The notes under the pieces were generated by a model that was given only the letters and a program-made list of their open reading frames with translations, ran no database searches and had not been told where the DNA came from. Shown in pieces: positions 8,121 to 15,955 of a stretch of DNA of 64,000 bases. Origin of the DNA: Rhizobium album. GTDB taxonomy: Bacteria; Pseudomonadota; Alphaproteobacteria; Rhizobiales; Rhizobiaceae. The stretch lies in NCBI RefSeq assembly GCF_003122325.1, contig NZ_QFBC01000002.1:772258-836257 (forward strand), given 5' to 3'. The position numbers and the translations under genes are program-made. How positions within the stretch are numbered: position 1 is the first letter of the stretch; each line of letters begins with the position of its first letter.

Positions 8121-9095
8121 TCAGATCGTCGCGCTGACGTGCCGCTCGCGGCCATAAAGCGACACGAGCAGGATGATGATCAGGCCGAGCGCCGCCTGCA
8201 CCATGGCCGGCTGGAAGCCGAGGCCGATCAGCAGCGTATTGATCTCCGTCAGCACCAGCACGCCGGCGATGGTGCCGAGATAGCTGCCCCGCCCGCCGAC
8301 CAGCGCCGCGCCGCCGACGACAACGGCGGCAATCGTCTGGAACAGGTAAGGCTGACCGACATCGCCATAAGCAGAGCCGGTAAAGCCGAGCAGCAGCACG
8401 CCGGCAACGGCGGCAAAGAAGGCGCTGAGCGCAAAGGTGATCACCCACATCCTGACGGGATCGATCAGCGCCAGCGGCGCCGCGCCGGGATTGCTGCCGA
8501 GCGCATAGAGCCGGCGGCCATAGGGTGAGCGCGCCATCATCAGGATGATCAAGGCCGCGAGCACGACAACGCTCGGCACCAGCCATGGCACGGGAAGCGG
8601 CCCGGCCGAGCCGCCGATGGAAACGAAGGCGGAAACCGCCGACGGCGCCGAACCGGAAGGGAAACCCTTGGTCCACAAAAGCACGCAGCCCTGCACGACC
8701 ATGCCGGCCCCGAGCGTGACGATCAGCGGATGGATATCAAGTTTCCTCGACACATAGCCATTGAAGGCGCCGATCAGCGCTGCCATCACCGAAACCAGCA
8801 GGCAGACAAGCACAAAATTCCAGCCGTCGCCATAAAGCTGCGCCGCCACGACATTGGCAAAGCCGATGACGAAGGGAATGGAGAGGTCGATGCCGCCGAG
8901 GATGACCACCAGCGTCTGGCCGATGGAGGCAACCGCCAGCAGCGCGGCGATCACCAGCATGGCGCGGATTGCGAAGGGCGACGAATAGCCGGGAATGGCG
9001 AGTGTGCCGATCAGGTGCAGCAGTGCCGCAATGACGAAGGCGCCGAAGACACGGCCGTTGGTGCTGGCGAGGAATGTCTTGAGTTTGGCCATCAT
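8121..9095 (-). CDS. CUT2 (ribose-type) ABC transporter permease
   Basis: The 324-residue permease has eight to ten hydrophobic segments and the RbsC/BPD_transp_2 hallmarks: GGIDLSIPFVIGFAN in the N-terminal half, GAFNGYVSRKLDIHPLIVTLG in the middle, and ALVGGRGSYLGTIAGV near the end. ATG at 9095 overlaps the previous stop as ATGA. It is the last gene of the operon starting near 15.8 kb and pairs with the neighbouring permease as a heterodimer in the inner membrane. Confidence 0.92.
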   Translation of the reverse strand: MMAKLKTFLASTNGRVFGAFVIAALLHLIGTLAIPGYSSPFAIRAMLVIAALLAVASIGQTLVVILGGIDLSIPFVIGFANVVAAQLYGDGWNFVLVCLLVSVMAALIGAFNGYVSRKLDIHPLIVTLGAGMVVQGCVLLWTKGFPSGSAPSAVSAFVSIGGSAGPLPVPWLVPSVVVLAALIILMMARSPYGRRLYALGSNPGAAPLALIDPVRMWVITFALSAFFAAVAGVLLLGFTGSAYGDVGQPYLFQTIAAVVVGGAALVGGRGSYLGTIAGVLVLTEINTLLIGLGFQPAMVQAALGLIIILLVSLYGRERHVSATI

Positions 9096-10054
9096 GCCCG
9101 CTCCCTCTTGGCAGCCCGTTCCTGCACCGCCGTCAGGATGACGGCGGCGACGAGGATGGCGCCATAGGCGATCTGCAATACATAGGTGGAGACGTTGAAG
9201 GAGGTCAGCACGCTCTGCAGCAGGAAGATATCGATCGCGCCGATCGCAGCACCAAGCAGCCCTCCCCGCCCGCCGGCAAGGCTGACACCGCCGAGCGCAA
9301 CGGCGGCAACGGCGATCAGTGTATAGGTCGCGCCGATGTTCGGATCGGCCGACCCGATCAGCGCCGTCAGCATCAGGCCGGCAACGCCGGCAAAGGTGCC
9401 GGTGATGACATAAGCGATGAAGCGCACCTCGGTCACCGGCACGCCGGCCGTATAGGCGGCACGGTCATCGCTGCCGATCGCCATCAACTGGTCGTAATAG
9501 GGCAGGCGCCGGATGCCCCACCAGGCGAGGAAGATCGCCGCCAGCGGCAGGATCGACAGCGGTCCCGACATGGATTTCAGCCAGGCCGGCGCCGGGCCGA
9601 TCGGTGCCGGCAGGATCGTCAGCGTCACGCCGGTCAAAACCAGATAGGTGCCGAGCGTCGCGACAATCGGCTGGATGCGAACGATGGTCGTGAGAAAGCC
9701 GTTGATCGCCCCGATCGCAGCCCCCGTCAGCAGCGCCGCCGGAATGAGCACGAAGGGCGAGGACATCCCCGCCTTGAGGAACAGCGCCTGGATGACGATG
9801 GCATTGACGAAGCCCATGGTCGGCCCGACGGAAATGTCGATGCCGCCACGACCGCCGAGAATGACGGGGGCAGACGCGAGTGCTGCCCCGATCAGCGGCG
9901 CCGCAAGCCCGATCAGCGCTCCCCAGGCCGCCGGATGGAAACGCGCCGGATTGAGAACCAGATTGACCGCCAGCAACACCACCAGCAGCAGTGCGGCAAA
10001 ACCCATGCTGCGCCAGAGCGCCGCCGACCTGGAAGAATAACCGTCCGTACTCAT
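9092..10054 (-). CDS. CUT2 (ribose-type) ABC transporter permease
   Basis: The 320-residue membrane protein is a second BPD_transp_2 permease. It shows GGRGGIDISVGPTMGFVNA, GAIGAINGFLTTIVRIQPIVATLGTYL-like spacing and VSLAGGRGGLLGAAIGA. Two distinct permeases indicate a heterodimeric CUT2 importer. It overlaps the upstream ATPase gene and the downstream permease by 4 bases each (ATGA), showing tight translational coupling. Confidence 0.92.
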   Translation of the reverse strand: MSTDGYSSRSAALWRSMGFAALLLVVLLAVNLVLNPARFHPAAWGALIGLAAPLIGAALASAPVILGGRGGIDISVGPTMGFVNAIVIQALFLKAGMSSPFVLIPAALLTGAAIGAINGFLTTIVRIQPIVATLGTYLVLTGVTLTILPAPIGPAPAWLKSMSGPLSILPLAAIFLAWWGIRRLPYYDQLMAIGSDDRAAYTAGVPVTEVRFIAYVITGTFAGVAGLMLTALIGSADPNIGATYTLIAVAAVALGGVSLAGGRGGLLGAAIGAIDIFLLQSVLTSFNVSTYVLQIAYGAILVAAVILTAVQERAAKRERA

Positions 10055-10797
10055 GCCGCCCGCCCGAACATTGCCGCGATCACACTCTCGGTCGTCATCG
10101 CCTCACCCGTCATTTCCGCCGCGATCTCGTCATCGCGGAACACCAGAACCCGGCCGCACAGCAGCAGGATCTCCTCGATCTCGCTGGAGAGGATGACCAG
10201 CGCCATGCCGTCCCGGGCCAGATCGCGAAACACATCGTAAAGAACATGCCGCGTCGCGACATCGACGCCGCGCGTCGGATCGTTGAGCAGCAGCACTCCC
10301 GGCTCCAAAGCCAGGGCGCGCGCCAAAAGCACTTTCTGCTGGTTGCCGCCGGACAGCGTGGTGATCGCTGCATCCGGCCGCGGGGCGACGATCGACAGCC
10401 GCTGCCGGTAGACGTCGTAACGCTGCCTGCGGCTTTGCGTGTTGATCAGGCCGAAACGCGCATCGCGCTCCACCGTCGAAATGGCGAAATTGTCGAGCAC
10501 GGATTGCGTCGGGAAAATGCCGGTGGCCCGCCGGTCGCGCGGCAGATAGGCAATGCCATTGGCAACCGCCGTGCGAAATGAGGTGACCGTCGTCCGCCGG
10601 CCGGCCCGGTCGAGCACGACATCGCCGGCAACCGGCTCCTTGAGCCCGGACAGCACTTCGAGGAACCGCTCCTGGCCATGACCGTCGAGCCCGGCAAGCC
10701 CGACGATCTCTCCCGGCCGGATGGCCTGGGAAAAGGCGGAAGCGCCCTTGCGAAGCGAAAGATTGCGGACATCGAGCGTCAATGCATCGTCAGGCAT
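10051..10797 (-). CDS. CUT2 ABC transporter ATP-binding protein, second (C-terminal) ATPase half
   Basis: This 248-residue protein equals the C-terminal half of the usual 500-residue RbsA/MglA ATPase. Its P-loop region is the non-canonical form typical of that half (GLAGLDGHGQERFLEVL), with YLPRDRRATGIFP, signature LSGGNQQKVLLARAL and Walker B GVLLLNDPTRGVD. The ATG overlaps the stop of the first half by 8 bases and has its own GAGGAG ribosome site. I read this as a genuine two-gene split rather than a frameshift: the break falls exactly in the inter-domain linker and both halves are intact. Confidence 0.85.
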   Translation of the reverse strand: MPDDALTLDVRNLSLRKGASAFSQAIRPGEIVGLAGLDGHGQERFLEVLSGLKEPVAGDVVLDRAGRRTTVTSFRTAVANGIAYLPRDRRATGIFPTQSVLDNFAISTVERDARFGLINTQSRRQRYDVYRQRLSIVAPRPDAAITTLSGGNQQKVLLARALALEPGVLLLNDPTRGVDVATRHVLYDVFRDLARDGMALVILSSEIEEILLLCGRVLVFRDDEIAAEMTGEAMTTESVIAAMFGRAA

Positions 10798-11527
10798 GGG
10801 AAAGCTCCTCGGCAGTCTGCGGCGCCATGGCCTTGAGCAGTTCGGCAGGCGTCGAGACACCCTTGTCCTCGCTGCGCACCACCTTGCCGCCGCGCAGGAT
10901 CGAGATGCGGTCGGAAAGGCTCATGACCTCATCCATGCGGTGGGTGATGAACAACAGCAGCGATCCCTCCGCCGCCAGTTGCCGCATCAGCCTGAAAACG
11001 GATTCGCGGTCGGCATAATCGAGCGCGGCGGTCACCTCGTCGAGGATCAGGATGCGCGGGCGCCGGACGACGGCCCGGGCCAGCACGATCAATTGCTGCG
11101 CGGCAAGCGGCACCTGGCCCGCCGGCGCATCGAGCGGCACCTCGGTCACGGCGAACCGGGACAGCGCCGCAGCCGCCGTTTCCCGCCGTTTTTCACGCGG
11201 CACCTTGCGATGGACAAGGCCGTCGAGGCCAAGGAGAATATTGTCGGTGACCGTGCGGTCCGGCGCGATCAGCACCTCCTGGAATACGGTGGCAAAACCG
11301 GCCGCCTGGAAATCGGACGGACCACGGCCGGAAAAGCCGCGCCCGTCGAGCGTGACGGTTCCACCATCCGGCTGGACGATGCCGGAGAGCAGCTTCACCA
11401 GCGTGCTCTTGCCGGAGCCGTTTTCTCCAAGGATCGTATGAACGGTGCCGGCGCGAAACGCGATCGTGGCCCCGGAAAGGGCCACCGTCTCGCCGTAGCG
11501 CTTCGACAGGTCTTTGATTTCAAGCAT
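10790..11527 (-). CDS. CUT2 ABC transporter ATP-binding protein, first (N-terminal) ATPase half
   Basis: The 245-residue protein equals the N-terminal half of RbsA-type ATPases: Walker A GENGSGKSTLVKLLSG near residue 37, Q-loop VFQEVLIAPD, a signature region written VPLAAQQLIVLARAV (degenerate, as often in this half), Walker B ILILDEVTAALD and switch His ITHRMDE. The ATG at 11527 starts the conserved MLEIKDLSKRYGE. It should assemble with the second half encoded next door to drive the two permeases. A 106-base gap containing a palindromic repeat separates it from the binding-protein gene. Confidence 0.85.
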   Translation of the reverse strand: MLEIKDLSKRYGETVALSGATIAFRAGTVHTILGENGSGKSTLVKLLSGIVQPDGGTVTLDGRGFSGRGPSDFQAAGFATVFQEVLIAPDRTVTDNILLGLDGLVHRKVPREKRRETAAAALSRFAVTEVPLDAPAGQVPLAAQQLIVLARAVVRRPRILILDEVTAALDYADRESVFRLMRQLAAEGSLLLFITHRMDEVMSLSDRISILRGGKVVRSEDKGVSTPAELLKAMAPQTAEELSHA

Positions 11528-11596
11528 CGCAATTCCAGTCCGGAGGCGGCCGCTTTCGCGGAAGATCCTCACGTTGTCTTCCAGGTGTCGCCGCTA

Positions 11597-11622
11597 CCCC
11601 TTCTCCCCTCGGGGAGAAGGGG
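11597..11622. repeat. Dispersed palindromic repeat (copy 1)
   Basis: CCCCTTCTCCCC and GGGGAGAAGGGG form a perfect 12-bp stem with a 2-base loop, directly after the binding-protein gene. A near-identical element (same CCCCTTCTCCC arm, same CTAC before and GGCC-type end) occurs at 46779-46805. It is a repetitive extragenic palindrome of the sort common in rhizobial genomes and may stabilise the upstream message. Confidence 0.7.
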
Positions 11623-11633
11623 CCATCGTCAGC

Positions 11634-12821
11634 TTACTTGGCGCAGGCGTCCGGCGTCTTGGAATAATCCCAGCCGATCGTCGGCTTGGCGCCGTCGAAA
11701 TAGGCGTCCATCAGTTCTTCCGGCATCGGATCCTGCGGCGGAACCGGGAAGACCGAAACGGCGTCCGGCGTCATGCAGTCCTTGTACCAGTTGCCGAGAT
11801 CGGCATTGTGCACGGCCGGGATCGGGATCATCAGCGTGTTCAGCTTCGGCTTCTGGCCGTCGAGCATGCGGGCGCCGACGCGGAACAGCGTCTGGGCGGT
11901 CCAGTGCGGCAAGAGCGCATGGCCTTCGAAGCGGTACTTGTCCGGGTTGGCCTTCCAGTAGCCGAGCGCGTCCCCGGTCAGCGAACCGGTGATCAGCGGC
12001 GCCGGGCGACCGGCTTCCGCAAAGGCTTCGGCAACGACGCGGCTTTCGCTGCCGGTCGTCCAGACGGCATCGATCTGCGCCGGATTGGTGGCGATCGCCT
12101 GCAGCACGACCGTCTTGGTGACGTTGGCCGTCCAATTGCCGTTGACGCTGCGGGAGACCTTGAGCTTGGCGTTTTCCGCCAGCGCCTTGTCGCCGCCCTC
12201 GCGCTCCTGCACGACGATCGGATGGCCGGCAATGCCCTCGACGAGCAGCACGTTGCCGCCGTCGGGCAGTTCCTTGCCGATCGCCGCCATCATGTCGTAG
12301 CCCCAGCGGGCATAGTTGGAATCGACGTTGATGGCGTTCGGGCTGGTGACCGAACCGGCCGCCGTGATGAACGGAATACCGGCCTTGGCTGCAGCATCTA
12401 TGGCGTCATCCAGCGCCGTCGCGGACCCCGGGATCGAGGTGATGATCGAGCAGCCCTTGTCGATGAAGGCGCGGATCTGGTTGATCTGCTGGCTGGCATC
12501 GTTATTGGAGTCGGAGACTTCGAAGCTTGCCACCGTGCCGTCGGCGATCAGGCCATCGACCAGGCGCTTGAGTTCCGTGGTCACCGTCACGCGCCACGGA
12601 TTGCCCTGGTAGGACTCAGAATGGCACCACTTCCAGGGCTTGGCCGGCGGCGTGTAGCTGTCCCAGGCGGACGGCAGCACCTTCTGCGGCGCGCCGTCAT
12701 ATTGCGCCTTCAGGAGATCCGGGAGACCCTGGATGACCCCGCTTACATCCTGCGCCTGCGCAAACGTGGCCATCGACAGGATGGCTGTCGCGGCCAGCAA
12801 GCCGCGCATCATCGTCCTCAT
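11634..12821 (-). CDS. Periplasmic sugar-binding protein, CUT2 type
   Basis: The 395-residue protein starts with a Sec signal peptide (MRTMMRGLLAATAILSMATF, cleavage near AQA-QDV). It has the Periplasmic_binding_4 pattern: DSNNDASQQINQIRAFIDKGCSIITSIPGS, VDSNYARWGYDMMAAIGKELPDGG and TTGSESRVVAEAFAEAGRP. It collects the substrate for the two permeases and the split ATPase downstream. An aromatic-rich insert (KPWKWCHSESYQGNPWRVT) follows the mature N-terminus. Ligand unknown; the preceding CoA-transferase and hydratase genes hint at a carboxylated or otherwise unusual ligand. Confidence 0.9.
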   Translation of the reverse strand: MRTMMRGLLAATAILSMATFAQAQDVSGVIQGLPDLLKAQYDGAPQKVLPSAWDSYTPPAKPWKWCHSESYQGNPWRVTVTTELKRLVDGLIADGTVASFEVSDSNNDASQQINQIRAFIDKGCSIITSIPGSATALDDAIDAAAKAGIPFITAAGSVTSPNAINVDSNYARWGYDMMAAIGKELPDGGNVLLVEGIAGHPIVVQEREGGDKALAENAKLKVSRSVNGNWTANVTKTVVLQAIATNPAQIDAVWTTGSESRVVAEAFAEAGRPAPLITGSLTGDALGYWKANPDKYRFEGHALLPHWTAQTLFRVGARMLDGQKPKLNTLMIPIPAVHNADLGNWYKDCMTPDAVSVFPVPPQDPMPEELMDAYFDGAKPTIGWDYSKTPDACAK

Positions 12822-12858
12822 GTTTTTCTCCTCCACTGTGTCCGGCCCTCCGCCGGGA

Positions 12859-14001
12859 TTACTTTGCCTTGAAACTTTCACCGAACAGCCGGTTCAGGTC
12901 CTTCACCACGGTCCCGGCCTTCTCCTTGCCGAGAAGGCCGGCATTGATGCGGTCCGATGCCGCCTGCTGGAAGTCCATGTAGCCGTCATGGCGCGGCCGT
13001 ACCCAGGCGGCTTCCAGCGTCGCCCGCGTGCCGCGGTAGAAATCGCTTGTGGCGGCGTTGACGGTGTCGTCTTCCCAGGCCGCGGCATGGCCGGGCTGCC
13101 CGCCAGCTGCGGCATAGGGGCCTTTCTGCACGTCGCCGCTGGCGATCCAGTAGGTGAAGTCCAGCGCTTCCTTCGGCGACTTGGTAAAGGCGGACACGGC
13201 AAGACCGGTGCCGCCGAGCGCAGAACCGACAGGCCCCAGCGTGCCGGCAACCGGAATGTCGGCGAACTTGATCAGTTTTGGCCGAAAACCCGCGATCGAA
13301 TAAGAAAGATAACCGTAGATCAGCGGCGAGCAGGCAATCGTCGACCCCGGCTCCGCCATCGTCTCGAATACGGCGATCGGGTCCATGCCGAAGCAGGCCG
13401 GATCGACCAGCGCCGCAATCTCGCGCATCATCTCGAAGATGGTCGAACCGGTGTCGAGATCGATGAGATCGCCCGGGCCTTCGGTGGCGCAGGCTTTGCC
13501 GAGATTGCCGCTCAGCGTATAAAAGACCATCAGCGTATGCGGCGGACGCAGCGGCAGCAGCACCTGGCCTTGGCGGGCAAGCGCCAGCATGTCGTTCCAC
13601 GACGTCGGTGCGGCCTCGACCAGGTCCGGTCGGAAGGCCTGAACCTGGGTGGCGGCATCGACGGGGAACGCCCACTGCCGGCCCTGCCAGTTGTAGCTCG
13701 GATAGGACGCGCCGACGCTGGCATCGGCCAGCGCCTTGCGTTCGGCCTCGCGGCCTTCGACATCCAGCGGCAACAGGCATTTTTCATTGGTGATCTGGCC
13801 GACATGCGGGTGATCGATGATGATCATGTCATAGGCGCGCGCCAGTTCCTCCACCGGATAGGTCTCGAAATCCTGCAGCGAGCGCTTGTCCCACTCCACG
13901 GTGACGCCGGTCTTTTCCAGCCAGAGTTTCGAGCAGGCGACCATGGGATCGTAACCGCGCGGATGGCTCCAGGTCATGCCTTTCAGCGTTACGTTGCTCA
14001 C
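12859..14001 (-). CDS. Solute-binding-protein homologue without signal peptide
   Basis: The 380-residue protein resembles family 1 extracellular solute-binding proteins (KLWLEKTGVTVEWDKRSLQDFE, later PLIYGYLSYSIAGFRP, GGTGLAVSAFTKSPKEALDF, YWIASGDVQKG). It begins MSNVTLKGMTWSHPRGYDP, with no basic-hydrophobic leader and no lipobox. The start is well fixed: the ATG overlaps the CaiB stop as ATGA, and there is no upstream in-frame room for a leader. It is therefore probably cytoplasmic, and lies between a CoA-transferase and a true periplasmic binding protein. It could be an intracellular carrier or sensor, or be exported without a classical signal; the function is unknown. Confidence 0.8.
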   Translation of the reverse strand: MSNVTLKGMTWSHPRGYDPMVACSKLWLEKTGVTVEWDKRSLQDFETYPVEELARAYDMIIIDHPHVGQITNEKCLLPLDVEGREAERKALADASVGASYPSYNWQGRQWAFPVDAATQVQAFRPDLVEAAPTSWNDMLALARQGQVLLPLRPPHTLMVFYTLSGNLGKACATEGPGDLIDLDTGSTIFEMMREIAALVDPACFGMDPIAVFETMAEPGSTIACSPLIYGYLSYSIAGFRPKLIKFADIPVAGTLGPVGSALGGTGLAVSAFTKSPKEALDFTYWIASGDVQKGPYAAAGGQPGHAAAWEDDTVNAATSDFYRGTRATLEAAWVRPRHDGYMDFQQAASDRINAGLLGKEKAGTVVKDLNRLFGESFKAK

Positions 14002-15161
14002 AGGCCGAACTCCTCGCGAATGGCCGCACTCTGCTCACCGATGCGGGGAGCGGCGCGATCGAATTTCGGACGCTGGCCGTCGACACGGATCGGCGAACGG
14101 GTGGTGAGGATCGAGACATTGTCTTCGCGGGTAACCGTCTGCAGCATGTCGAGGATCTGGAAGCCTTCGCTTTCCAGGAGTTCGCTCCAGTTCAGGACCT
14201 TGGCGCACCAGATATCGGCGGGCTCGAGGATCGCCAGCCATTCGTCGATGGTCTTCGTCGCGATGTGCCCGGCAATCAGCGCCTTGATCTCGTCGCGGGA
14301 GGTGAACCAGGTGGACGGCTGATCGCTGTAGGCGGCCAGCGTCTCCTCCATGCCGAGCAGCGCCGCAAGCTTCGGGATCGGCGTCATGGCGATCGCCAGG
14401 TAACCGTCGGCCGCGTGATAGACACCGTAGGGCGCCGAAAGATAGGCATGGGCGCTACGGACGTTCGACCGCTTCGGCAGGCGCCGACCGTCGTTCAGGT
14501 GCGTCGTCAGCACTTCGAACTGGAAGTCGACCAGCGCCTCCAGCAGGCTGGTCTCGACATGGCTGCCCTTGCCGCTGATGCCGCGACGAACCAGGGCCGC
14601 CAGAATGCCCTGGCAGGCGGCAGCACCCGCCAGCATGTCGCCGATCGCCAGGCCGAACGGCACCGGACCCTGGCTCTCGTCGCCGTTCAGCCACATGACA
14701 CCGGAGCGGGACTGCGCCAGGAGATCCTGGCCCGGACGCTTGACCCAGGGGCCGTCCTCGCCATAGCCGCTGATCGAGGCATAGACGATCTTCGGATTGA
14801 TCTCCCGGACCGCATCGTAATGCAGGCCGAGGCGCTTGATAACGCCGGGGCGGAAATTCTGGATGAGAACGTCAGCCTTGGTGATCAGCGTCCTCAGGGC
14901 CTTGAGATCCTCGGGGTTCTTGAGGTCGATCGCCAGGCTTTCCTTGGCGCGGTTGATGGCGTGGAAGATCGTCGAATCGCCACCGATCTCGGTGTCGCTC
15001 AGATAGAGCCGGCGCGACAGGTCGCCGCCATCGGGGCGTTCGATCTTGATGACGCGGGCACCCAGGTCCATCAGCCGCAGCGAACAGTAGGGCCCGGACA
15101 GGAACTGGCTCATGTCGACGACGACAAGGCCCGACAGCGGCAATTCATTCTCGGCAGTCAT
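13998..15161 (-). CDS. CaiB/BaiF-family (class III) CoA-transferase
   Basis: The 387-residue protein has family III CoA-transferase features: VVDMSQFLSGPYCSLRLMDLGA at the N-terminus, VIKIERPDGGD, then FRPGVIKRLGL and GQDLLAQSRSG. The Asp that forms the covalent CoA intermediate should lie in the GLAIGDMLAGAAACQGIL segment (near residue 170). These enzymes move CoA between carboxylic acids in the cytoplasm. It starts 6 bases after the MaoC stop and overlaps the signal-less binding-protein homologue, so a carboxylic acid is likely activated to a thioester and hydrated or dehydrated by MaoC. Confidence 0.9.
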   Translation of the reverse strand: MTAENELPLSGLVVVDMSQFLSGPYCSLRLMDLGARVIKIERPDGGDLSRRLYLSDTEIGGDSTIFHAINRAKESLAIDLKNPEDLKALRTLITKADVLIQNFRPGVIKRLGLHYDAVREINPKIVYASISGYGEDGPWVKRPGQDLLAQSRSGVMWLNGDESQGPVPFGLAIGDMLAGAAACQGILAALVRRGISGKGSHVETSLLEALVDFQFEVLTTHLNDGRRLPKRSNVRSAHAYLSAPYGVYHAADGYLAIAMTPIPKLAALLGMEETLAAYSDQPSTWFTSRDEIKALIAGHIATKTIDEWLAILEPADIWCAKVLNWSELLESEGFQILDMLQTVTREDNVSILTTRSPIRVDGQRPKFDRAAPRIGEQSAAIREEFGL

Positions 15162-15167
15162 AATCTC

Positions 15168-15719
15168 TTACTTCTCGGTTTTGCCGATGAAATCGGCCGG
15201 ATTCTTGTATTTCACCGTCTGCAGGTGCTCGCAGTAGAGGACAAGTTCGCCCTCTCCCTTGAAGACTTCGTAGCTGGCCCGGATCAGGCCCATCTCCCGG
15301 TACTTCGGCTGCTTGTCGAGATTGGTGCGGATCGCATAGACCGTGTCGCCGATGAACACCGGCTTGATGAAGCGCAGCCGGTCGTAGCCGTAGGAAAACG
15401 CATTGATGCAATTGGTGGCGACAAGGCCGAGGCCGGCGGAAAAGACGAAGGCGCCGGCAATCAGCCGCCGGCCGAAGATACCTTCGCTTTCCGCAAACAT
15501 CTGGTCCTGCACATAGGGATGGATGTCGGTCACCAGCGTGTTGAACAGGTGGCTGTCGCCTTCCGCCATGGTGCGGCGCAGCGAGCGGATCTTCTGGCCG
15601 ACCGGCCAGTCCTCGTAAAACCAGTTCTCGGCATTCCACACCGGCAAGGCGGCATGCTCGGCCGGCATGTTCTTCGGATGGGTGGAGGAAACGCCGACGG
15701 TCGGCGCGGACGCGGTCAT
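15168..15719 (-). CDS. MaoC-family hydratase/dehydratase
   Basis: The 183-residue protein has a hot-dog fold pattern: [27 protein letters not shown], then [13 protein letters not shown] and the hydratase-like [17 protein letters not shown] segment, then [14 protein letters not shown]. MaoC enzymes hydrate enoyl-CoA or similar thioesters, so a partner role with the CaiB transferase next door is natural. The ATG at 15719 has GGAG about 8 bases upstream and overlaps the stop of a 25-codon leader frame as ATGA. It is the first full gene of the second transport operon, downstream of the inverted repeat at 15819. Confidence 0.85.
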   Translation of the reverse strand: MTASAPTVGVSSTHPKNMPAEHAALPVWNAENWFYEDWPVGQKIRSLRRTMAEGDSHLFNTLVTDIHPYVQDQMFAESEGIFGRRLIAGAFVFSAGLGLVATNCINAFSYGYDRLRFIKPVFIGDTVYAIRTNLDKQPKYREMGLIRASYEVFKGEGELVLYCEHLQTVKYKNPADFIGKTEK

Positions 15720-15793
15720 GCCGCCGCTCCAGCGCAACCTGAAAAGCGAACTGAAATCCGCCTTTGCCACACGGATGCCTGATGGCTTCCCAT
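15716..15793 (-). CDS. Possible 25-residue leader peptide coupled to the MaoC gene
   Basis: The strongest ribosome site in the leader (GGGAGGAGAG) does not serve the MaoC ATG but an ATG at 15793. That frame encodes a 25-residue basic peptide starting [12 protein letters not shown] and ends in a TGA overlapping the MaoC start codon (ATGA). This is the layout of a translationally coupled leader. It could be fortuitous, or reflect a frameshift near the N-terminus of MaoC; the MaoC frame is open through this stretch but has no ATG there. Confidence 0.4.
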   Translation of the reverse strand: MGSHQASVWQRRISVRFSGCAGAAA

Positions 15794-15818
15794 GGTCTCT
15801 CTCCTCCCAATATCTTTT

Positions 15819-15841
15819 TATGTGAAGATTATTTTCACATA
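15819..15841. promoter_or_regulatory. Perfect inverted repeat, candidate IclR-type operator
   Basis: TATGTGAA and TTCACATA are perfect 8-base arms with a 7-base AT-rich spacer (GATTATT). It lies between the divergent MaoC operon (25 bases upstream of the leader ATG) and the lactonase gene. Two similar sequences occur at 6264 and 7176 next to the IclR gene, which suggests common control. Confidence 0.6.
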
Positions 15842-15955
15842 TGGATTGCATTTGCAAGACCTCTCCGTGAATATGTGACTGGTCAGGCGGGGCGCGACGG
15901 GGGAGAAACGGTTCCGTGGGCCGCATGATTCGGCCAACGGGATTCGGGAGGAAAA

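Noticed and set aside
10051..11527. Frameshifted pseudogene of an RbsA ATPase
   Set aside because: Both halves are intact, the break is in the linker, and the second half has its own ribosome site, so a two-gene split is the simpler reading.
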